A stretch of 64,000 bases of DNA from Streptomyces griseofuscus (GCF_014673495.1 NZ_CP051006.1:6014001-6078000), one strand, 5' to 3'. Positions 42,172-50,569 are shown, counted from the first letter of the stretch. The notes: generated by a model not told the origin, from the sequence alone. Translations and numbers: made by a program.

Positions 42172-42636
42172 TCACCCTTCGTCTGCTGTCGTTCGTACAA
42201 CCCTGCCCACGCCCTGACGAGACTCGACCCGGCCGGCCGCTTCAAGTGCTGCGAGTGCCCGTCGCACGGTCCCGCGTGAGACCCCGTACTCGGTGGCCAG
42301 TGCGGGCTCTGATGGCATCCTCTCGCCGACGGTGAGGCGCCCGTCGCGCATGCGTGACAGCAGGTCATCCCGTACGCGCTCGTAAGGAGCTTGATGCGCC
42401 ACGTCGCTCGCTACGCGGCGTCCCAGCCCCGCGAGCGACTCGATCACACCCTCACTCTCAAGTCTCGCCAACGCTCGCCTGACCGTGGTTCGTGCAATAC
42501 CGAACTCGGACGCGATCGCCGCCTCTGACGGCACCTGGTCTGTGATGGCGCCACTCTCGATGCGCTGCCTCAGCGCTTCGGCAACCTGCAAGTAGGTTCC
42601 GCGCGGACTGGCCTCCGGCACTTCGGTTCCTCTCAC
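42172..42636 (-). CDS. GntR-type regulator made of two winged helices, KorSA-like role possible
   Basis: This 154-residue protein is two tandem GntR wHTH domains with no effector domain. Domain 1 (about 12-78) has YLQVAEALRQRIESG, PSEAAIASEFGIARTTVRRA; domain 2 (about 84-148) has YERVRDDLLSRMRDG, PSEPALATEYGVSRGTVRRA. Both end with a wing (SLAGLGRRV, SRQGVGRVV). In pSAM2 a GntR protein, KorSA, represses replication and transfer; this gene may play that role. It is the first gene of an operon with the HD gene. Confidence 0.82.
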   Translation of the reverse strand: MRGTEVPEASPRGTYLQVAEALRQRIESGAITDQVPSEAAIASEFGIARTTVRRALARLESEGVIESLAGLGRRVASDVAHQAPYERVRDDLLSRMRDGRLTVGERMPSEPALATEYGVSRGTVRRALAALEAAGRVESRQGVGRVVRTTADEG

Positions 42637-43371
42637 GTCGCTCCGTCCCTCGCTGCCAAGGGTCCCATGCCTGCCCTTGCCAAGGTGGATGCCCTGTCGG
42701 GCCGTTGAGTCTGACGATCACGTGAGGTCGCTCCGGGCCGACTCAGGGCGGGGGCGAGCCGCGTCCTGAGGGCACAACAGCTCCAGGGGAGTTCAGCGGC
42801 AGCCAACGCCAACAAACGCCATTACCCCTGGTCAGCGATGTGTCTTGACACTCTCCGCAGATCATGCGCCGAGAGGCGGCACCCCCGCACAGGAGTGTAA
42901 GAACACCGCCCTGAACAGTGGATCGGCCTCCGGCTGGTCCTGTGCCTCTACCTGTCTCCGCCCGCTCCAGTCCGGCCGGTGCCAGTGCGGTGCGCACAGC
43001 ATCAGCCGCCTGACGTTAGAGAAGGGGTGCGTCGTGGCTGGGGCGGTCTGTTTCAAGGCTTTAGGCAGCCACCTCGGCGCGAGCCTCGAAGGTCACGACT
43101 TCCACGTCGTCTTTTACCGGGCAGGCCCACGGACCGCCCGACGCATCGGAAGCTCACGGAGCCATGGTCAATCGCGCCCAAGCAGCTCCAGCACAGAGCC
43201 GTTTCCGCCGATTTCGAAACCAGCTGCACGCAAGGTGTCGCGGAAGGTACGTTATCGCCCTGGATCACGATGAGCCCTCCTGCGGCACGAGATGACACCG
43301 AACGCTAGTGCTCGACGGTGAGGATGGGGCAATGTGTTCCCGGAACGTTCGGATTTAGGAGTGGAGGCCAG
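42637..43371. other. 735-bp stretch without supportable gene, possible degenerate coding remnants
   Basis: No frame here has a convincing start, length and domain. Short protein-like pieces appear on the minus strand, for example FRDTLRAAGFEIGGNGSVL ending in a stop near 43165, and VKDDVEVVTFEARAEVAA ending near 43060, in different frames. They could be remnants of small genes broken by mutation. The right end holds the apeA leader. Confidence 0.4.
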
Positions 43372-44811
43372 GTGGAAGGTTTCGAGACAGAAGGGATCTT
43401 TTGGCTAGCATCAGAGTCCGAGAGGCCGCTAGCAGGAAATCTAACCTTCGACCCCGCTGACGGCACGACACTGTCCGTATTCGGAAAATTCTCAACCCTC
43501 GGATCCCTTAATTCCAGTGAACCGCCAGCATTGGTGCGGATTTACGGCAATACATCTCGCGGTGAATTCACTTTGGAGAACTGCTGGTCGAGAAATTACA
43601 CTCACCATACCGGCGGCATCGAGAAGGAAACATTTCATGTCGGCTATGCGCTGTCTGGCGGTCACATCCCTGATGATTTTTCACTAGAATTCGACGCCTT
43701 CTCGGCCAACTTCGATCAGCTCGCACCCTGGGTGCGCCGAGGTCAACTAAAGTGGGAGATCGACAGTCCAGAGCCCAATAAATGGAGTGCTGCGACAGCG
43801 GTCAGATTTCAGTACTCTGTACCTCAGGAGGAGTCCGCATCTATCGGATTGGATAAGGTCTACCTCAAATCGACCTGGGCCACGAATAGTGATGCGCTGA
43901 CCCGTGCAGAGGTGAAGCAGAGCCCATTTTTCAAAGTTGAGTATGGCGAGCGGAAGTCACTCGCAGAGATAATTTTGGACGTCAACGGGTTGCAGGACCT
44001 AGTCACCCTCTCTGTGGATGCCCCAACGGCACCTACTGAGCTTACTCTCTGGCGGAACGACCTGGAGCGGGAGATCGGTGAAGGACGCAACATTCCGGCG
44101 ATGTTGACGCTTTACGCAGCAAACATGGCGGAGCATGTACGCCAAGGTGATCACCAGTCTGTGGCCAAGATTTTGTTTCCTTTCGATGAAATAGGAGGGA
44201 TTGAGACTACGGCCCGCTGGCTGGGTGTATCTCGACGTTATAGGGCCGTCCTTGGTGGCCTACTTACCATCAAGTATGCCGTTAGGCTATACGAGGAGAA
44301 TCAGTACTCCAACGTCATAACCGCAGCAGAATCATTTCATCGCTTGCGATTTGCTAATGAGATAATTCCCAAGGTCGAGGCCAAAGCTCGACGCCGCAAG
44401 ATCGTTAGAATGGTCCGTCATGCAATAGGCCGTCAGACGGCGGAATGGCTGAATAATCAGCTGTTGTTCAGTAACGAACCTCGACTACGGCAGCGATTGC
44501 ATGAGCTCACTGAGTACGCCGGGAATCACTTCGGTGACGTGGTTGGCCCCATCGACCAATGGGTCTCTGTGGTGAGTGGGATTCGGAACAGGCTCACCCA
44601 TCACGATGAGAATCAGCCGCTAGATCGCCGCCCTGGAGACGTCTATTTTCTCACCCAGAGCGTCTACGTCTTGGTGATGCTTTGTCTGTTGCGAGAATGC
44701 GGCGTGGAAGCTGACTCTTTCGCGCGATTCGAGAAGTCGCCGGCGATCAGGTTCTTGAGCGAGAAAGTAAGCGAGATAGTCCCTCGGTATACTTTGGGAC
44801 TTCGCGGCTAG
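43372..44811 (+). CDS. apeA: ApeA-type HEPN anti-phage protein
   Basis: This 479-residue protein has the ApeA N-terminal domain (about 2-280: FETEGIFWLASESERPLAG, LTFDPADGTTLSVFGKF, LVRIYGNTSRGEFTLENCW) and a C-terminal HEPN domain (about 300-470). The HEPN ribonuclease motif R-x4-H is visible as Arg405-His410 in IRNRLTHHDEN. ApeA is a known single-gene phage defence protein thought to cause abortive infection by RNA cleavage. The GTG at 43372 has GGAGG and AGGAG upstream. GC is clearly lower than in the rest of the window, with many AT-ending codons, so it is recent cargo. It ends at a strong hairpin. Confidence 0.87.
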   Translation: MEGFETEGIFWLASESERPLAGNLTFDPADGTTLSVFGKFSTLGSLNSSEPPALVRIYGNTSRGEFTLENCWSRNYTHHTGGIEKETFHVGYALSGGHIPDDFSLEFDAFSANFDQLAPWVRRGQLKWEIDSPEPNKWSAATAVRFQYSVPQEESASIGLDKVYLKSTWATNSDALTRAEVKQSPFFKVEYGERKSLAEIILDVNGLQDLVTLSVDAPTAPTELTLWRNDLEREIGEGRNIPAMLTLYAANMAEHVRQGDHQSVAKILFPFDEIGGIETTARWLGVSRRYRAVLGGLLTIKYAVRLYEENQYSNVITAAESFHRLRFANEIIPKVEAKARRRKIVRMVRHAIGRQTAEWLNNQLLFSNEPRLRQRLHELTEYAGNHFGDVVGPIDQWVSVVSGIRNRLTHHDENQPLDRRPGDVYFLTQSVYVLVMLCLLRECGVEADSFARFEKSPAIRFLSEKVSEIVPRYTLGLRG

Positions 44812-44821
44812 GTCTCTGAGT

Positions 44822-44874
44822 CGCCGAAGCCATGGTTCCCTACCTTTTCGAGTAGGGAACCATGGTCGTCGGCG
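44822..44874. terminator. Long hairpin after apeA
   Basis: Perfect 13-bp arms CCATGGTTCCCTA (44830-44842) and its complement (44853-44865) flank a 10-nt loop. An outer stem CGCCGA/TCGGCG (44822-44827 and 44869-44874) extends it. It lies 11 bp after the apeA stop and inside the element's att arm region. Confidence 0.85.
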
Positions 44875-44929
44875 TTACACCTGTGGCGACCGGCATACGT
44901 GGGTTGGACCGGTCGACCGAGGAACCCTG

Positions 44930-44948
44930 GGGCCGTCTGTGGGCCGTC
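44930..44948. repeat. Candidate integrase arm-type repeat, right
   Basis: GGGCCGTCTGTGGGCCGTC, identical to 26258-26276 in the same orientation, lies 129 bp from the attR core. In the excised circle the two copies would flank the core at 129 and 120 bp. Confidence 0.55.
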
Positions 44949-45052
44949 GAAGGGGGACCTGCATCGACCAACGACGACCGCCGACAACCGCTCGGCGGCT
45001 GGCTGGTGCTCGGTTGGCGACAGCCTTCTCAGTTCGCTCCAGGTCCGCGCCA

Positions 45053-45140
45053 CTTCCTCCGCAACAAGCGGCAGGAGTGGGAGGAGTACCGCTCGGAGGT
45101 CACGGCCTTCGAACTCCGCAAGAACCTCCCCGTCCTGTAG
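45053..45140 (+). repeat. attR with displaced chromosomal end of glnA2
   Basis: This 88-bp match to attL includes the 29-bp core at 45078-45106. It encodes the same last 27 residues of GlnA2 with 9 synonymous changes. The part after the core ends codons mainly in C (CTC, CGC, CCC, GTC) like the rest of glnA2, so it is the original chromosomal end. The hairpin CGGGGCCG/CGGCCCCG (45153-45160 and 45176-45183) just beyond is probably the original glnA2 terminator. Confidence 0.9.
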
Positions 45141-45238
45141 CCGTGTCCCTCCCGGGGCCGCCGTCCGAAAACGACCGGCCCCGCCCCCTCCCTCCTGCCA
45201 GAATCGGGCGCACGCCTATTCGACCTCGGGGGAGAGCC

Positions 45239-45868
45239 GTGAAGGACGCGACAGAACTGATCAAGGCCCTCACCGGCCTGGCCTGGCCACTGATGGCGGG
45301 CGTCGCGCTGTGGCGCCTCTTCCCCCTGATCAAGGAGATAGTCCGCTCCCGGGGTTTCACGATCAAGGTGGGCGAGGCCGAGCTGTCGGTGCAGGAGGTC
45401 TCGGAGAGCCTGATCCGCACCACCGCCGACCTCCAGGGCCGACTGGCCTCCGTCCGCGCACCGGCGGCCACGCGCGTCCTGGACTCCGTGCTCTGGGTGG
45501 ACGACCGCCCGGAGAACAACGCCACCGAGGTGGCCCAACTCCGCGCCCTGGGCGTCGAGGTCACCCTGGCGAAGTCCACCGACGAGGCCCTGCGCGCCCT
45601 CGCCCGCCCCAACCGCCCCTTCGACGCCGTGATCTCGGACATGAGCCGCTGGGAACGCACCCGCCCCAACCGCACCGCCGGCCTCGACCTGATCCGGGAA
45701 CTGCGCGCCCAGGACGACCCGATCCCGGTCTTCATCTTCGCCACCGCCCGCGCCCTCGCCCTGCGCGAGGAGATCACGAACGCGGGCGGCACCGGAGTCG
45801 TCGGCTCCTCCACCGAACTCTTCCAACTCCTGCGAGGCGTGGGCGAGTTCCCGACCCAGCGCGCCTGA
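45239..45868 (+). CDS. Membrane-anchored receiver-like protein, function unknown
   Basis: This 209-residue protein has one N-terminal hydrophobic segment (LTGLAWPLMAGVALWRLFPL), a linker helix and a C-terminal domain of about 120 residues with response-regulator-like strands: VLWVDDRPENN (about 83-93), FDAVISDMSRWE (about 126-137) and PVFIFATA (about 162-169). The Asp pair and the ISDM strand resemble a receiver fold, but no kinase or output domain is nearby. It begins at the GTG at 45239 after GGGGGAGAG. It is the first host gene right of the element. Confidence 0.7.
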   Translation: MKDATELIKALTGLAWPLMAGVALWRLFPLIKEIVRSRGFTIKVGEAELSVQEVSESLIRTTADLQGRLASVRAPAATRVLDSVLWVDDRPENNATEVAQLRALGVEVTLAKSTDEALRALARPNRPFDAVISDMSRWERTRPNRTAGLDLIRELRAQDDPIPVFIFATARALALREEITNAGGTGVVGSSTELFQLLRGVGEFPTQRA

Positions 45869-45914
45869 GCCGAGGGGACCCGTAGCCGACGCGCCCCGGG
45901 GTACTCCCGCCCCC

Positions 45915-46769
45915 ATGGCGAACATCCTCATCGGAACCTGCGGCTGGACCGACCGCGCCCTCCTCACCAGCGGCTGGTATCCGCCCGGCCACCGCGACAC
46001 CGAGGGCCGCCTGCGCCACTACGCCACCCGCTTCCCCCTGGTCGAGGTGGACTCCCCGTACTACGCCCTGCCCACCGTCCGCACCACCACCCACTGGGCG
46101 GAGCGCACCCCCGACGGCTTCCGCTTCGACGTCAAGGCACACTCCCTCCTCACCGGCCACCCCACCCGCCCCTCCGCCCTCCCCGAGGACCTGCGCGCAC
46201 ACCCCCGCGACGACGCCCTCCTGACCGAACTCTGGACCCGCTACGCCGAGGCCCTGGACCCCCTCCGCCGCACCGGCCGCCTCGGCACCCTCCTCTTCCA
46301 GTACCCGCCGAGCCTCACCCCCGGCCCCACCGCCGAGGCCTTCATCCGCACGGCCCGCGAACGAGCCCGCGACTGGCCCTTCGCCGTCGAGTTCCGCAAC
46401 CCCGCCTGGTGGCACAGCGCCCGCACCCTCCCCTTCCTCACCGACCTCGACGCCACCGCCGTGTCCGTGGACGCCCCCACCCTCCCCCCGACCCCCCTCG
46501 TCACCACCCCCCACCTCTCCCTGATCCGCTTCCACGGCCACAGCCCCCACTGGGGCACCGGCACCAAAGAGGACCGCTTCCGCCACACCTACACCCCCCA
46601 AGAACTGGCGGATTGGCTCCCCCGCATCCACCACCTGGCCGCCCACACCGACGAGGTCCACCTCCTCTTCAACAACTGCTGCGGCGACGCCGCCGCGAAA
46701 GCGGCGGAGACGATGCGGACGACCCTCCTCACCACGACGCTGCCGCGCCCGCGCACGGCGGGCAGGTGA
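45915..46769 (+). CDS. DUF72 family protein
   Basis: This 284-residue protein has the DUF72 pattern: IGTCGWTDRALLTSGWYPPG at the N-terminus, YATRFPLVEVDSPYYALP (about 36-53), FRFDVKAHSLLTGH (about 70-83), FAVEFRNPAWW and a late NNCCGDAAAKAA. The fold is TIM-barrel-like; no activity is established. It is followed by the 66-bp tandem repeat tract. Confidence 0.9.
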   Translation: MANILIGTCGWTDRALLTSGWYPPGHRDTEGRLRHYATRFPLVEVDSPYYALPTVRTTTHWAERTPDGFRFDVKAHSLLTGHPTRPSALPEDLRAHPRDDALLTELWTRYAEALDPLRRTGRLGTLLFQYPPSLTPGPTAEAFIRTARERARDWPFAVEFRNPAWWHSARTLPFLTDLDATAVSVDAPTLPPTPLVTTPHLSLIRFHGHSPHWGTGTKEDRFRHTYTPQELADWLPRIHHLAAHTDEVHLLFNNCCGDAAAKAAETMRTTLLTTTLPRPRTAGR

Positions 46770-46903
46770 CACGGCGGGTGGTGTCCGCCCGCAGCGGCCG
46801 GCGAAAACCCCTCGCACCCCTGAACCCCCGGAACGCCGGGCCGAGGACGGACACCACCCGCCGGGGCACCGACTCACCGCCTCCCCGAGGCGCGACAAAA
46901 GCC

Positions 46904-47505
46904 ACGACGGCGCTGAGGGTGCCGCCGCAGGCATCCGTACGACAGTCCGCCGCAGGCGGGCAATTACGACGGCGCTGAGGGTGCCGCCGCAGGCATCCGC
47001 ACGATGGCGAGCCAGCCGCAGGCGGGGAACCACGATGGGTGCCGCCGCAGGCATCCGTACGACAGTCCGCCGCAGGCGGGGAACCACGACGGCGCTGAGG
47101 GTGCCGCCGCAGGCATCCGCAGGACGGCGAGCCAGCCGCAGGCGGGGAACCACGACGGCGCTGAGGGTGCCGCCGCAGGCATCCGCAGGACGGCGAGCCA
47201 GCCGCAGGCGGGGAACCACGACGGCGCTGAGGGTGCCGCCGCAGGCATCCGCAGGACGGCGAGCCAGCCGCAGGCGGGGAACCACGACGGCGCTGAAGGC
47301 TCCGCCGCAGGCATCCGCAGGACGGCGAGCCAGCCGCAGGCGGGGAACCACAACGGCGCTGAGGGTGCCGCCGCGGGCATCCGCACGACGGCGGCCAGCC
47401 GCATGCGGGCGACCACGACGGCCGCTGAAGGGACCCGCCGCAGGCACCCGCACCACCACGGCGAGCCAGCCGCAGGCACCCGACCCGGCACAGCCCGCCG
47501 CAGGC
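46904..47505. repeat. 66-bp tandem repeat tract, nine units
   Basis: Units align on GCCGCCGCAGGCATCCG at 46921, 46983, 47041, 47103, 47169, 47235, 47301, 47367 and about 47434. Spacing is 66 bp for the four most regular steps and 58-68 bp elsewhere. Central units (47103-47366) are almost identical, edge units diverge. Each unit holds two CCGCAGGC octamers. The tract lies between the DUF72 gene and glnE. Because 66 is a multiple of three, false open frames run through it on both strands. It does not look like a CRISPR: the whole unit repeats, with no unique spacers. Confidence 0.85.
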
Positions 47506-47554
47506 GACTACGCTCCCTCCAGGACCAGAGCTGACCCCGAGGGGAGCCCCACAG

Positions 47555-50500
47555 ATGACGCCGGGCCGCAGAAGCAGCACCTTCACGCGCCTGCTCCGAC
47601 ACGGCTTCACCGACGCCACCGCCGCCGAGCGCCTCCTCGACACCCCCGAACTCGCCCACGTCCGCGACGACCCCTTCCTCCTCGAAGCCCTGGGCGCCAC
47701 CGCCGACCCCGACCTCGCCCTGCACGGCCTCGTCCGCCTCCTGGAAGCCCAGCCCGCCCCGAACTCCCACCGCGAACTCCTCGACACCCTCATCGCGGCC
47801 AAACCCCTGCGCGACCGCCTCCTGAGCGTCCTCGGCGCCTCCACCGCCCTCGCCGACCACCTCGCCCGCCACCCCTCCGACTGGCAGGCCCTGGTCACGT
47901 ACGAGCCCCAGGACCTCCACCCCGGCGTCAGCGAATTCGAACGGGGCCTGGAGGGCGCCACCGACCCCGTCGCCCTCCGCGTCGCCTACCGCCGCTGCCT
48001 CCTCTCCATCGCCGCCCGCGACGTCTGCGGCACCACCGACGTCGCCGAGACCGCCGCCGAACTCGCCGACCTCGCCACCGCCACCCTCCGCGCCGCCCTC
48101 GCCATGGCCGAGGCCGCCGCCCCCGAGGACGCCGCCGCCTGCCGCCTCTCGGTGATCGGCATGGGCAAGTGCGGCGGCCACGAACTGAACTACGTCTCCG
48201 ACGTGGACGTGATCTTCGTGGCGGAGGCCACCGAGGGCACCGACGAGACCAAGGCCCTGCGCGCGGCCACCAGCCTCGCGTCGCACCTGATGCGGATCTG
48301 CTCCGAGACCACCGTCGAGGGCTCCATCTGGCCGGTCGACGCCAACCTCCGCCCCGAGGGCCGCAACGGCCCCCTCGTGCGCACCCTCTCCTCCCATGTC
48401 GCCTACTACCAACGCTGGGCGAAGACCTGGGAGTTCCAGGCACTCCTCAAGGCCCGCCCGGTCGCCGGCGACGAGAACCTGGGCCGGGAGTACCTGGCCG
48501 CGCTGCACCCCCTGGTCTGGCAGGCCGCCGACCGCGACAACTTCGTCGCGGACGTGCAGAAGATGCGCCGCCGCGTGGTCGACAACATCCCCGCGGCCGA
48601 AGTGGACCGGGAACTCAAGCTGGGCCCCGGCGGCCTGCGGGACGTCGAATTCGCCGTACAGCTCCTCCAGTTGGTCCATGGCCGCACCGACCCCACCCTG
48701 CGCAGCGGCACCACCCTGGACGCCCTCAAGGCCCTCGCCGCCGGCGGCTACGTGGGCCGGGAGGACGCCGCCCGCCTGGACGAGGCGTACCGCTTCCTGC
48801 GCGCGATGGAGCACCGCATCCAGCTCTTCCGGCTGCGCCGCACCCACCTCGTCCCCACCGCCGAGGAGGACCTGCGCCGCCTGGGCCGCTCCCTCGGCCT
48901 GCGCGCCAACCCCGTCACCGAGCTGAACCGCGAGTGGAAGCGGCACGCCGGTGTCGTACGACGGCTGCACGAGAAGCTGTTCTACCGCCCGCTCCTGGAC
49001 GCCGTCGCCCAGCTCGCCCCCGGCGAGGCCCGCCTGCGGCCCGAGGCCGCCCGGGAACGCCTGGTGGCCCTCGGCTACGCCGACCCCGCCGCGGCGCTGC
49101 GCCATCTGGAGGCCCTGGCCTCGGGCGTCACCCGCAAGGCCGCGATCCAGCGCACCCTGCTCCCCGTGCTCCTGGGCTGGTTCGCCGACTCCGCCGACCC
49201 GGACGCCGGTCTGCTGAACTTCCGCAAGGTCTCCGACGCCCTCGGCAAGACCCCCTGGTACCTGCGCCTGCTCCGCGACGAGGGCGCCGCCGCCGAGAAC
49301 CTGGCCCGCGTCCTGTCGGCGGGCCGCCTGGCGCCCGACCTCCTGATGCGCGCCCCCGAGGCGGTCGCCCTGCTCGGCGACGGCGACGGCGCGGCGAGGG
49401 GCCTGACCCCCCGCAGCCGCAGCGCGCTGGAACAGGAGATCCTGGCCGCCGTCGGCCGGGCGGAGAACGCCGAGCAGGGCGTCACCGCCGCCCGCGGCGT
49501 CCGCCGCCGCGAACTGTTCCGTACCGCCGCCGCCGACATCGTGGCCTCCTACGGCACCGAGGCCACCCCCGTGCAGGCCGACCAGGGCGCCTTGGTCGAT
49601 CTGGTCGGCGGTGCCGTCTCCGACCTCACCGCGGCCACCCTCGCGGGCACGCTGCGCGCGGTGGTGCGGGCCGGCTGGGGCGATCTGCTGCCCACCCGGT
49701 TCGCGATCATCGGCATGGGCCGGTTCGGCGGCCATGAACTGGGCTACGGCTCCGACGCGGACGTCCTGTTCGTGCATGAGCCGCAGGAGGGCGTGGACGA
49801 GCAGGAGGCCACCGCCGCCGCGAACAAGGTCGTCGCCGAGATGCGCCGGCTCCTCCAGCTGCCCAGCGCCGACCCGCCGCTGCTGATCGACGCCGACCTG
49901 CGCCCGGAGGGCAAGTCGGGCCCGCTGGTGCGCACCCTGAAGTCGTACGCGGCGTACTACCGCCGCTGGTCCCTGGTGTGGGAGTCGCAGGCGCTGCTGC
50001 GGGCGGAGCCGTTCGCGGGCGACGCCGACCTGGGCCGCCGCTTCGTGGAGCTGATCGACCCGCTGCGCTATCCGGCGCGCGGCCTGACCGAGGACTCGGT
50101 GCGCGAGATCCGCCGGCTGAAGGCCCGTATGGAGTCGGAACGGCTGCCCCGCGGCGCCGACCCCCGGCTGCACACCAAGCTGGGCCCCGGCGGCCTCTCG
50201 GACGTGGAGTGGACGGTCCAGCTGCTCCAGCTGCGGCACGCCCATGAGATCCCCGGGCTGCGTACGACCCGTACCCGGGCCGCGCTGGCGGCCGCGCGGG
50301 AGGCGGGCCTGCTGGGCGAGGAGGAGGCGGCCACCCTGGACGAGGCGTGGGTGCTGGCCACCCGGGTCCGCAACGCGGTGATGCTGGTGCGCGGCCGGGC
50401 GGGCGACACCTTCCCGACCCAGCCCCGGGAGCTGGCCGCGGTGGGCCGCTACCTGGGCTACGGCGAGGGCCATGTCGGCGACATGCTGGACGCGTACGGC

Positions 50501-50569
50501 CGTACGACCCGCAAGGCCCGCACCGTCATGGAGGAACTCTTCTACGACGACGAGGCGAAACCGGGCTGA
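47555..50569 (+). CDS. glnE: Bifunctional glutamine-synthetase adenylyltransferase/deadenylase
   Basis: This 1004-residue protein has two nucleotidyltransferase domains: GMGKCGGHELNYVSDVDVIF (about 205-224) and GMGRFGGHELGYGSDADVLF (about 720-739), each followed by a helical domain with LRPEGRNGPLVRTL and LRPEGKSGPLVRTL. In the family the N-terminal half removes and the C-terminal half adds AMP on the GSI tyrosine. Known target in Streptomyces is GlnA. It stands among nitrogen genes: glnA2 was a close neighbour before the element entered. The ATG at 47555 follows GAGGGGAG. Confidence 0.95.
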   Translation: MTPGRRSSTFTRLLRHGFTDATAAERLLDTPELAHVRDDPFLLEALGATADPDLALHGLVRLLEAQPAPNSHRELLDTLIAAKPLRDRLLSVLGASTALADHLARHPSDWQALVTYEPQDLHPGVSEFERGLEGATDPVALRVAYRRCLLSIAARDVCGTTDVAETAAELADLATATLRAALAMAEAAAPEDAAACRLSVIGMGKCGGHELNYVSDVDVIFVAEATEGTDETKALRAATSLASHLMRICSETTVEGSIWPVDANLRPEGRNGPLVRTLSSHVAYYQRWAKTWEFQALLKARPVAGDENLGREYLAALHPLVWQAADRDNFVADVQKMRRRVVDNIPAAEVDRELKLGPGGLRDVEFAVQLLQLVHGRTDPTLRSGTTLDALKALAAGGYVGREDAARLDEAYRFLRAMEHRIQLFRLRRTHLVPTAEEDLRRLGRSLGLRANPVTELNREWKRHAGVVRRLHEKLFYRPLLDAVAQLAPGEARLRPEAARERLVALGYADPAAALRHLEALASGVTRKAAIQRTLLPVLLGWFADSADPDAGLLNFRKVSDALGKTPWYLRLLRDEGAAAENLARVLSAGRLAPDLLMRAPEAVALLGDGDGAARGLTPRSRSALEQEILAAVGRAENAEQGVTAARGVRRRELFRTAAADIVASYGTEATPVQADQGALVDLVGGAVSDLTAATLAGTLRAVVRAGWGDLLPTRFAIIGMGRFGGHELGYGSDADVLFVHEPQEGVDEQEATAAANKVVAEMRRLLQLPSADPPLLIDADLRPEGKSGPLVRTLKSYAAYYRRWSLVWESQALLRAEPFAGDADLGRRFVELIDPLRYPARGLTEDSVREIRRLKARMESERLPRGADPRLHTKLGPGGLSDVEWTVQLLQLRHAHEIPGLRTTRTRAALAAAREAGLLGEEEAATLDEAWVLATRVRNAVMLVRGRAGDTFPTQPRELAAVGRYLGYGEGHVGDMLDAYGRTTRKARTVMEELFYDDEAKPG

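Larger units (their letters stand above)
26109..45106. mobile_element. AICE-type integrative conjugative element inserted in glnA2 3' end
   Basis: A 29-bp identical core at 26109-26137 and 45078-45106 bounds an 18,969-bp unit. It contains a tyrosine integrase and excisionase, a prim-pol replication gene, an FtsK-like TraB, Spd-like proteins, GntR and Nudix genes. This module set defines actinomycete integrative and conjugative elements (pSAM2, pMEA-type), which replicate by themselves and transfer double-stranded DNA by TraB. All modules look intact. AICEs usually use tRNA genes; this one uses a protein gene. Confidence 0.93.

Noticed and set aside
42845..43273. Plus-strand gene of 142 codons before apeA
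   Set aside because: Composition is random-like with many Ser/Arg/Cys, no RBS and no family resemblance.
44862..45140. Separate 92-residue gene ending in a GlnA2-like tail
   Set aside because: Only the last 27 residues resemble protein; they are the attR duplication of the glnA2 end, and the upstream part is att arm DNA.
46904..47505. CRISPR array
   Set aside because: The entire 66-bp unit is repeated with no unique spacers, and no cas genes lie nearby.
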